Shown here piece by piece: positions 36,239 to 43,530 of a DNA stretch of 64,000 nt. This stretch comes from Legionellaceae bacterium (GTDB lineage Bacteria; Pseudomonadota; Gammaproteobacteria; Legionellales; Legionellaceae): NCBI GenBank assembly GCA_030157805.1, contig JAOAUB010000009.1, positions 14,184-78,183 on the forward strand. Reading direction: 5' to 3'. The notes beneath the pieces are model-generated. The model searched no databases and was not told where the DNA came from. It saw only the letters and a program-made list of their open reading frames with translations. The number at the start of each line of letters is the position of its first letter. Position 1 is the stretch's first letter. The position numbers and the translations under genes were made by a program.

Positions 36239-37366
36239 ATGAGTAACCTGCATTTAATGCCCGACGAACCCACACGTTTCTCACCGATGTTCATGGATAA
36301 AATGCTTGAGCACGCTGAAAGTTTGCATGCTTCTGATATTACCATTCAAACAAGCTCCCCAATATTTGTGGAGGTCTATGGTCGTCTACTTAAAATCACC
36401 AATCGAGCATTATCAAATACTGAATTAAGTGACTTAATCAATGCTATTTATGGGCCCAACGCCACAACACAACTTCTTTCCGGTAAAGACATTGATACTC
36501 ATTACGAATTTCGCCCTAATCGCGGGGTACGTTACCGCTATCGAGTTAATGCGACGGCCTGTCTTGTTGAAGGGCATGACGCCATACAAATTACATTACG
36601 TACTATTCCAACCACCCCGCCCAAGTTAGATACCATGGGCTTACCGCAAGCTGTTTTGGATGCCATAGCCCCTCAGGAGGGTGTTGTTTTTATTACTGGT
36701 GCAACCGGTTCGGGCAAATCCACCTTATTAGCCTCTATTATTCGAGAGCTTATTGAAACAGTCGACTCGGACAGAAAAGTATTAACTTATGAAGCTCCCA
36801 TTGAATTTGTGTATGATGAAATTGAAACTATTTCTGCTGTCGTAAGTCAATCTGAAATTCCACGCCATTTACCTACGTTTGCTGAAGGGGTTCGCAACGC
36901 TTTACGTCGAAAACCTCGTTTAATTATGGTAGGAGAGTGTCGTGATCCTGCCACCATTAGTGCTGCCCTAGAAGCAGCGCTTACGGGCCATCCCGTTTAC
37001 ACTACCCTACACACATCGGGTGTTGCTGAAACCATGCGCCGTCTTGTTACTTCATTTTCAGGCGAAGAACGTTTAGGTAGAACCATTGATATTCTTGAAA
37101 CAATTCGTCTTTGTGTTTGGCAAAAACTGGTTCCTACCATTGATGATAAACGCATTGCCTTGCGCGAGTACCTCGTATTTGATGAAGTTACCCGAGATAT
37201 CCTCTTGGATGGCGATCCCAACGATGTTACCTCAACAACCCGAAAATTAGTTCGCGAACGTGGTCAGCTCATGACAACCGATGCTAGAATAAAGTTTGAA
37301 CAAGGTCTGATTAGCGAACGAGTTTATAAATTAATTATAGCCGGCAGCAAAGATCACCAAAAATAA
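36239..37366 (+). CDS. dotB: DotB, cytosolic ATPase of the Dot/Icm system
   Basis: A 375-aa PilT/VirB11-type hexameric ATPase. Walker A GATGSGKST lies at about 154-162, with the Asp box (APIEFVYDEIE), Walker B and His box (HPVYTTLHTSGVAETMRRL) following. DotB energises effector transport and docks on DotO. It is the last gene of dotDCB, 87 bp after dotC. Confidence 0.97.
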   Translation: MSNLHLMPDEPTRFSPMFMDKMLEHAESLHASDITIQTSSPIFVEVYGRLLKITNRALSNTELSDLINAIYGPNATTQLLSGKDIDTHYEFRPNRGVRYRYRVNATACLVEGHDAIQITLRTIPTTPPKLDTMGLPQAVLDAIAPQEGVVFITGATGSGKSTLLASIIRELIETVDSDRKVLTYEAPIEFVYDEIETISAVVSQSEIPRHLPTFAEGVRNALRRKPRLIMVGECRDPATISAALEAALTGHPVYTTLHTSGVAETMRRLVTSFSGEERLGRTIDILETIRLCVWQKLVPTIDDKRIALREYLVFDEVTRDILLDGDPNDVTSTTRKLVRERGQLMTTDARIKFEQGLISERVYKLIIAGSKDHQK

Positions 37367-37559
37367 TAAACTACGGAACACAGGTGTATAGCGAATTTCG
37401 GCATTGTGTTAATCAGCGCGATAAATTAGACCTCACTTCAGCATCTAAAGCTAATAATTCATCAGCAAGCCCTGCGAGTCGCTGAGTTAAAGTTGCATTT
37501 AGGAACAGCTAACTCCATAATTCGTCAATAGGATCACAAATAAGGTAACAACCATACCC

Positions 37560-38438
37560 ATGTCAGCATCCCTACTTGATGGAAAACAACTTGCAAATTT
37601 AATCAAACCCTCGATCAAAAAAGAGGTTGAGCAACTAATAATCTCAACTCATCGAGCGCCGGCCCTTGCGGTAATTTTAGTCGGGGAAGACAAAGCATCC
37701 CAAATTTATGTCACAAATAAACAAAAAGCATGTGAAGAAGTGGGAATGATTTCGCAAGCTTATCATCTGCCCACGAGTACATCAGAACATGAATTACTCA
37801 AACTCATTGAAACCTTAAATAAAAATAAAACCATTGATGGAATTCTCGTTCAACTTCCTTTACCTAAGGAACTAAACACCGAAAAAATTATTGAAGCAAT
37901 CGATTCACGCAAAGACGTGGATGGCTTTCATCCTTATAATTTTGGCCGTCTCGCACAAAAAAATCCCTCTCTTCGTCCGTGTACCCCCATGGGGATCATG
38001 CGCTTATTGAAAGCCTATCATCTTGATATGGCAGGAAAACACGCCGTCATCGTGGGCGCATCAAACATTGTCGGCAGACCCATGGCACTTGAATTACTGC
38101 ACGCTGGCGCGACCATCACGGTATGTCATCGTTTAACCACCGACTTAAAACATCACGTGATGCATGCCGACGTGCTGATTGTTGCCGCCGGCGTTCCTGA
38201 TTTAATTCATCCCGAATGGCTCAACAAGCAACAAGTGGTCATTGATGTCGGCATTCATCGTTTGGACAATGGTACGCTTCGCGGCGATCTAAATTTTAAC
38301 GAAGTCGCAAAAAAAGTAGCGTGGCTTACGCCTGTGCCTGGTGGTGTTGGACCGATGACCATTGTCTCCTTATTAGAAAACACCTTAATTGCAGCACAAG
38401 GCTTGTGCGCTACCAAATCTGACAACGCGGATCGTTAA
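37560..38438 (+). CDS. folD: FolD, methylene-THF dehydrogenase/cyclohydrolase
   Basis: A 292-aa bifunctional folate enzyme: catalytic Lys in YVTNKQKACEEVG, VDGFHPYNFGRL, and the NADP-binding GASNIVGRPMALELL. It interconverts methylene-, methenyl- and formyl-THF. The 193-bp gap upstream holds no clear gene; a 31-codon open run on the minus strand (37416-37508) looks mildly coding-like. Confidence 0.96.
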   Translation: MSASLLDGKQLANLIKPSIKKEVEQLIISTHRAPALAVILVGEDKASQIYVTNKQKACEEVGMISQAYHLPTSTSEHELLKLIETLNKNKTIDGILVQLPLPKELNTEKIIEAIDSRKDVDGFHPYNFGRLAQKNPSLRPCTPMGIMRLLKAYHLDMAGKHAVIVGASNIVGRPMALELLHAGATITVCHRLTTDLKHHVMHADVLIVAAGVPDLIHPEWLNKQQVVIDVGIHRLDNGTLRGDLNFNEVAKKVAWLTPVPGGVGPMTIVSLLENTLIAAQGLCATKSDNADR

Positions 38439-40464
38439 TCATCTTACTTGGCACTTTAATTGCAAACGCATGCTGAAAAGCCGCAATATTGGCTAAAGTC
38501 CCATTCACACGATATTGCATGGGTGGATGGGGATCCATCGTCACCAACTGCCGTGCAAGTTCGGGGCGAATATTCCCCGCCCAAACATGAGCGACACCAA
38601 GGAAAAACTGCTGATCCGGAGTAAAACCATCAATGACTTTCGCTTCTTGATAGTCTTTTGACGCATGAAACGCTTGATAGGCTAACAAAACGCCCCCTAA
38701 ATCAGCACTTGCTTCACCCACCACCAGTTGACCTTGCACTGCCATATCACCGTCAATCTTGTACGTTGAAAATTGCGTTGCGATGCAAGCCGTTAGGGCT
38801 TTGAATTGTTTCATATCCTGCGGCGTCCACCAATTTTTCAAATTACCTTGGCCATCAAACAGAGCACCTTGATCATCAAATCCATGGGTCATTTCATGGC
38901 CAATCACAAAACCTATTGCGCCGTAATTGAGGGCCGCAGGTGCGTTCGCATCAAAAAATGGCGCTTGTAAGATTCCTGCCAGAATATTAATGCTATTCAT
39001 TGAAGGATCATAATAAGCATTAATGGTTTGTGGTGACATACTCCACTCTGTTCTGTCCACCGGTTTGCCAATTTTTGCCAAATCATAACGATTATTAAAC
39101 TCGTTGGCCCGCATCACGTTCAACACATAATGACCTCGATTGATCATCAATGAACGATAATCGCGCCAATGTTCAGGATAACCTGCACGTTGAGTCATCA
39201 AATCCAATTTCCGTAGAGCAGCTTGTTTCGTTTTTGACTCCATCCACGGCTGATCCTGCAAAATTTGACGAAAGGTCTTTCGAATATTAGCCATCATCCT
39301 CATGATGCTTTGTTTGCTCGACTCTGAAAAATAATGCTCAACGTAATACTGACCCACCGCAAAACTTAAGGAATTGTTAACCGTATCAACCACACGCTGC
39401 CAGCGAGGCCGAAGTATTTCAGCCCCAGTCATAGCTTTGTTTAACATAAAATCTTCATTCACAAATTCATCCGACAAATAGCCTGAAAACGCATCCAGCA
39501 CATGCCAACGAAAATACACTTTCCAATCCGCTAACGGCCTGGCGACAAGCAATGCATCCATGGCTTTAAAAAACTGTGGCATACCTATATTGACGTCAGT
39601 GACCGCAGAAACGCCTAATTGGCGTAAATAAAACTCCCAGGAAAAATGAGGCGTGAGCTGGGTCAAATCCATCAAAGACATTTTATGATAAATCGCGTAA
39701 GGATCACGTTGTTCAATTTGCGTCAATGACGCTTTAGCTAGCGCTGTTTCAATAGCCATGATAGTGTCAGCATCATGTTGAGATTCTTCAGGTGTTTCTC
39801 CAACCAATTGAAAAATTTTAGCAATATGGTGATGATAAACCTCACGAAGATGCACAAACTTCGGATTATCCAAGCAGTAATAATCCCGATCAGGCAAGCC
39901 CAGACCACCTTGCATTGCCCCTGCAATCATCGATTGACTATTTTTAAAATCTTGTTCACTGCCAAAATTAAATAAAACATTAACCCCCATCAATTGCAAT
40001 TCAGGGATTAAAGCCTCTAACGACTCTAAGGTATTCACTGCTTGAATTTTTTGCAGCACAGGATTTAATGGATAATATGTTGCACGATTAATCGCGGCTT
40101 CATTCATACCGCTAAAATAAAAATCACCAATTTTTTGCTCAATCGAGCCTTGTTTCAGTAACTTATCCTCCGCCAACCCGCTCATCATCTTGTTTAACTT
40201 TTTTTCCATGATCTCCTGCAAAACACGGAAATTATCCCAGCGGGCATAAGCTTTAGGAATTGGATTTTTCTGTTGCCAACGCCCATTAGCATAAGCATAA
40301 AAATTTTCTCCAGGAGCTAACGACGAATCGATCCAATCTAAATGCAATAAAGATTGTTCTTGATGTGATGCGCTTAATGGTAATTTTTGAGCCAACACGT
40401 TGGCCACGAAAAAAAAGGAAAAAATGACAAAAAAAACACGCTGTAACAAATGATAACATCCCAT
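38410..40464 (-). CDS. M13 family zinc metallopeptidase (neprilysin-like, PepO-type)
   Basis: A 684-aa protein with a signal peptide (VFFVIFSFFFVANVLA), zinc motif GHEMTHGFDDQG (HExxH), third ligand in VGEASADLGG, and a family N-terminal motif ENFYAYANGRWQQKNPIP. It degrades small peptides outside the cytoplasm. It overlaps folD by 29 nt in convergent orientation. Confidence 0.95.
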   Translation of the reverse strand: MGCYHLLQRVFFVIFSFFFVANVLAQKLPLSASHQEQSLLHLDWIDSSLAPGENFYAYANGRWQQKNPIPKAYARWDNFRVLQEIMEKKLNKMMSGLAEDKLLKQGSIEQKIGDFYFSGMNEAAINRATYYPLNPVLQKIQAVNTLESLEALIPELQLMGVNVLFNFGSEQDFKNSQSMIAGAMQGGLGLPDRDYYCLDNPKFVHLREVYHHHIAKIFQLVGETPEESQHDADTIMAIETALAKASLTQIEQRDPYAIYHKMSLMDLTQLTPHFSWEFYLRQLGVSAVTDVNIGMPQFFKAMDALLVARPLADWKVYFRWHVLDAFSGYLSDEFVNEDFMLNKAMTGAEILRPRWQRVVDTVNNSLSFAVGQYYVEHYFSESSKQSIMRMMANIRKTFRQILQDQPWMESKTKQAALRKLDLMTQRAGYPEHWRDYRSLMINRGHYVLNVMRANEFNNRYDLAKIGKPVDRTEWSMSPQTINAYYDPSMNSINILAGILQAPFFDANAPAALNYGAIGFVIGHEMTHGFDDQGALFDGQGNLKNWWTPQDMKQFKALTACIATQFSTYKIDGDMAVQGQLVVGEASADLGGVLLAYQAFHASKDYQEAKVIDGFTPDQQFFLGVAHVWAGNIRPELARQLVTMDPHPPMQYRVNGTLANIAAFQHAFAIKVPSKMINDPRCQIW

Positions 40465-40980
40465 GTTAAAACCTCACGTTACTCACTTTATCGGAAATAC
40501 TATTACTATACGTCATATCATCGAAAAAAGTCCTCTTCATAAAAAAATCATCATGAAAAGTTCATCAAATTCTCCGAACTGCGATTAAATAGATTGTAAT
40601 GATACGTTTATTTTACGCTATGAGCGTGCGCCACGAACACAGGAGAAAGTCGAGTAAGCGAAAAAAGGCGGTGGTGTTGCACTAGAGATGAGGGTCGTCC
40701 CCTCGAAACCGGCATGCAGGTGCAGGTTTCAAGGTGGTGTAACTTTTCTTCTGTCGCGGCACGTGCCAGCTATAAAACATCATTGTGCAAGAACATGTAC
40801 GATTGGAAGATAAACGCAACTATGACAAACAATGAAACAAAAACACACCAAGATAACTTCATAGAAATTACTCCTATTTGAGCGGCGTGATTTAATTCAT
40901 CAATTTTAAAAAATTCATTAAACAAGGCTTTTTATACTTTATTATGCCCCATGTTATCCGAACAGCAGCAAATTAAGTGC
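40465..40980. other. Long intergenic region of 516 bp
   Basis: AT-rich flanks surround a markedly G+C-richer core (about 40620-40770), described separately as a candidate structured RNA. Two small frames exist in the core (21 codons from 40620, 42 codons from 40688) but neither has a ribosome site. No protein gene is supported. Confidence 0.6.
40624..40766 (+). ncRNA. Candidate structured RNA of unknown class
   Basis: The ends can pair: GCGTGCGCCACGA (40624-40636) with TCGCGGCACGTGC (40754-40766), 11 of 13 positions. Just inside, CAGGAGAAAG (from 40640) pairs with CTTTTCTTCTG (to 40753). Internal hairpins are GAGGG/CCCTC and a perfect GAAACC/GGTTTC. The overall plan is a long closing stem, inner bulge and terminal hairpins. 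The strand is not certain; most pairing holds for both. I could not match it to tmRNA, RNase P, SRP or 6S RNA. It could be an unrecognised small RNA. Confidence 0.45.
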
Positions 40981-41820
40981 CTAAGCACTAAAAACTCCGC
41001 CCCACATCACCATGCCATACCAAGCATTTAATAAAAATGCTTGCAGACACTCTTCTGGAAGACGATTAGAAATTAAACGATACTGCGCAATAATTATTGC
41101 TAAACCAAGAAACCAAGCAATAAAAAAATAAGGATTACACTGACATTGAATCGCAAGCATCAACCAAAATAAATGCATGACTGCCAAAAGTAAATTGATT
41201 GTGAATTTGTCATACCGACCCAAAAAAATTGCTGTCGATTTGACCCCAATACGCCGATCATCATCCCTGTCAACCATTGCATACTGCGTATCATAAGCGA
41301 TGATCCATAAGAAATTAATTAAGAACAAGCTATAAAATGCACCATCAAATAAAACACCTGATGCCACGTAAGCCATCGGTATACCCATCGAAAACGCAAT
41401 ACCAAGCACTAATTGCGGTGCTTTCATGAACCGTTTACAAAAAGGATAAATGACCGTAACCAGCAAAGCTGCGATAGCATATGGAATGCATGTAAAGGGC
41501 AATTGCAACAATAAAATCAACGCAAAAATCAAGAAAAAAAACAAAACACCCAAAGCCTCAACGACAGAAATTTCACCGCTGGTCAGCGGCCTTGTCGCCG
41601 TTCTTTTAACATATAAATCAATGTTTCTATCGGCAAGATCATTAAGAACACAGCCCGCTGCCCGCATCACACAAGTCCCTAAGAAAAAAATAATGACGAG
41701 TTTAGCGCAAGGATGCCCATGATTCGCAATCCATAATGACCACGCCGTCGGCGCCCATAACAACAAAATTCCTACCGGTTTATGAAATCGCGTCAAACGT
41801 AAATAAGCCTTCCAGTTCAT
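40981..41820 (-). CDS. ubiA: 4-hydroxybenzoate polyprenyltransferase
   Basis: A 279-aa membrane prenyltransferase with 7-9 membrane segments and the two Asp motifs NDLADRNID and DRDDDRRIGVKS. It attaches the polyprenyl tail to 4-hydroxybenzoate in ubiquinone synthesis. ATG 41820 overlaps the ubiC stop (ATGA); the longer frame to 41910 is not needed. Confidence 0.95.
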   Translation of the reverse strand: MNWKAYLRLTRFHKPVGILLLWAPTAWSLWIANHGHPCAKLVIIFFLGTCVMRAAGCVLNDLADRNIDLYVKRTATRPLTSGEISVVEALGVLFFFLIFALILLLQLPFTCIPYAIAALLVTVIYPFCKRFMKAPQLVLGIAFSMGIPMAYVASGVLFDGAFYSLFLINFLWIIAYDTQYAMVDRDDDRRIGVKSTAIFLGRYDKFTINLLLAVMHLFWLMLAIQCQCNPYFFIAWFLGLAIIIAQYRLISNRLPEECLQAFLLNAWYGMVMWGGVFSA

Positions 41821-42353
41821 GCTAATAAATCCAAAAATTGCGGTAAAAAAATTTCCACTAAATAAAGGGGTTCTTTTCCGCCAAGAAGAAAACAACAACG
41901 TCGCGCCCATAAACAGACATTATCAACAACATGATTCATCGTGGGCTTCGAAATCAATGACTTGACCCAATAAAATTCCAATTCATTGTTGCTGATGGCA
42001 TAACATTTCATCGATTTTCGCACCGCCAATTTTTCTTGAAAGAGCATCACATGCAAAGCGCTTGTTTCAAGACGCATAAAAAAATCATGGTGGCGTTGAT
42101 ACGTTGACTCAGGGGCAATCATTCTCGCATACCAACAGCAAGTTTTATGCGAAGACATGATTATTTCTCGAGAAAATTTCCGTTGCTCCTGAAAACCTAA
42201 TACCTGTTTGTCCCACCAATCCGCTCTTTTTAAGCCCTGGCTCAAAACCTGTATTGACGCATCTCCCGTGCTTAATTTTAATTTTTGCGTTAAAGAATCT
42301 TCATGAAACAACCAAGGAATAAGCTGCTCGGGAAAATCAATCTCATTTGTCAT
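41817..42353 (-). CDS. ubiC: Chorismate pyruvate-lyase
   Basis: A 178-aa protein matching UbiC in layout: PWLFHEDSLTQKLK at the N-terminus, an Arg in the ARMIAPESTY segment, and a C-terminal CLWARRCCFLLGGKEPLYL motif with the usual VEIFLP. It makes 4-hydroxybenzoate from chorismate, the substrate of the coupled ubiA product. It overlaps the upstream pseudopilin gene by 11 nt. Confidence 0.85.
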   Translation of the reverse strand: MTNEIDFPEQLIPWLFHEDSLTQKLKLSTGDASIQVLSQGLKRADWWDKQVLGFQEQRKFSREIIMSSHKTCCWYARMIAPESTYQRHHDFFMRLETSALHVMLFQEKLAVRKSMKCYAISNNELEFYWVKSLISKPTMNHVVDNVCLWARRCCFLLGGKEPLYLVEIFLPQFLDLLA

Positions 42354-42846
42354 CGTGATACTCCACCGTAGAAACTTTAACTCGACCTAAACGATTCACT
42401 ACAATACGTCGTACCTCAAGGCCGTTTTTTAAAATCATAAAATGACCATTTGCCGTTGAATGTCTTAATAGTTTAGAAAAGGTAATGTAATTCGATGAAT
42501 TAAATCCTCGCCATACCAGCTGCAACTGCGATGATCGGGGCCACTGCCAATGATAGATGAGCTTGTCTTGACTTGTGTAATGATGCGCTTGATTATCAAC
42601 AAACAAAATCATACCCTCTGACCAATCCCCTGAACCTTGAGCCGCATTTAAGGTCACGTCTTGCCCTGAAATCAGGGCTCTATTTCGACTATAATGAATG
42701 CTGTTAATCAATTTTTTTTCAAGAAGATCGATGTTGTTTTTTATAAAAAAATGTTGACTCAACTCTCCCCAAAAAAAACACGACACTGCCAGCAAACTTA
42801 GCGTAACAAGCAGTTCTATCAAGGTCAATCCACGGTAGTTTTTCAT
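42343..42846 (-). CDS. Type IV pseudopilin, GspH/FimT-like
   Basis: A 167-aa protein starting with a prepilin peptidase site and methylated-helix motif (RGLTLIELLVTLSLLAVS), then a globular beta-rich domain. It is a minor pilin or pseudopilin of type IV pili or type II secretion. Only one such gene is here, wedged between udg and ubiC with overlaps on both sides. Confidence 0.85.
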   Translation of the reverse strand: MKNYRGLTLIELLVTLSLLAVSCFFWGELSQHFFIKNNIDLLEKKLINSIHYSRNRALISGQDVTLNAAQGSGDWSEGMILFVDNQAHHYTSQDKLIYHWQWPRSSQLQLVWRGFNSSNYITFSKLLRHSTANGHFMILKNGLEVRRIVVNRLGRVKVSTVEYHDDK

Positions 42847-43475
42847 GGCTTATCAGATAAGGTGTTCAAGACGAACAGTAAATCCAAATAAGCTTGTTTT
42901 TTGAATTGCGGATTATTAAGTAAAAAATTGGGATGATACGTCACAATCAAAGGTGTGTTGTCATAATGATGTAACGTAGAACGAAGTGTATCAAACGATG
43001 CAGATGTTCCTAACAAAAAATTCCCCACAAAATCACCTAAAGCAAGAATTAACTTCGGCATAATCCATTGAATTTGTTGATTTAAAAAATGGCCACAAGC
43101 CTCAAGCTCACAAGACGTGGGCTCACGATGAGCCGGAGGGCTGCATTTAAGAAGATGAGCAATGTACACATCTTGATCGCTTAAACCAATACTAGTCAAC
43201 ATTTTATCAAGTAATGCACCCGCTTTTCCTACAAGAGGTTGTCCTGCTCTGTCCTCAACATCATCCGGCGATTGACCCAAGATCATCAATTTAGCCTGAG
43301 AATTGCCTCGAAAAAAAACAGTTTGAGTTCGCGTTTGATGTAAATCACAACGCGTGCAGGAACTCACGATGTGAGCTAACTTCTGCAACTCGTTGTCACG
43401 GTGAGGCTCTCGTTTAACCCAACAATCAATCCCTAATTGCTGTAAATAATAAAGCTTTAAGTCGTTTTCAAGCAT
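42843..43475 (-). CDS. Uracil-DNA glycosylase, family 4-like (Fe-S)
   Basis: A 210-aa glycosylase: CTRCDLHQTRTQ with the first Fe-S cysteines, the uracil-site motif LGQSPDDVEDRAGQPLVGKA, the CSPPAHREPTSCELEAC cysteine pair, and TYHPNFLL near the C-terminus. It removes uracil from DNA. Motif 1 has GQSPDDVED where family 4 usually has GExPGxxED, a small deviation. Confidence 0.88.
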   Translation of the reverse strand: MLENDLKLYYLQQLGIDCWVKREPHRDNELQKLAHIVSSCTRCDLHQTRTQTVFFRGNSQAKLMILGQSPDDVEDRAGQPLVGKAGALLDKMLTSIGLSDQDVYIAHLLKCSPPAHREPTSCELEACGHFLNQQIQWIMPKLILALGDFVGNFLLGTSASFDTLRSTLHHYDNTPLIVTYHPNFLLNNPQFKKQAYLDLLFVLNTLSDKP

Positions 43476-43530
43476 GAATCAGAACCTATTGACCTTAGGA
43501 TTGTCAACATTATTAGCACAAGACAAGCGC

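Noticed and set aside
37367..37559. Minus-strand open run of 31 codons upstream of folD
   Set aside because: It looks mildly coding-like (LTQRLAGLADELLALDAEV) but lacks a start and is bounded by stops; at most a gene remnant.
40624..40766. Similarity of the minus strand to part of RNase P RNA (AGTGCAACA...ACCGCC)
   Set aside because: Only one short string agrees; the GAGGAAAGTCC core and the 3' conserved region of RNase P RNA are absent.
40688..40813. 41-aa frame in the 516-bp gap
   Set aside because: No ribosome site, atypical Arg/Cys-rich composition, and it coincides with strong RNA folding.
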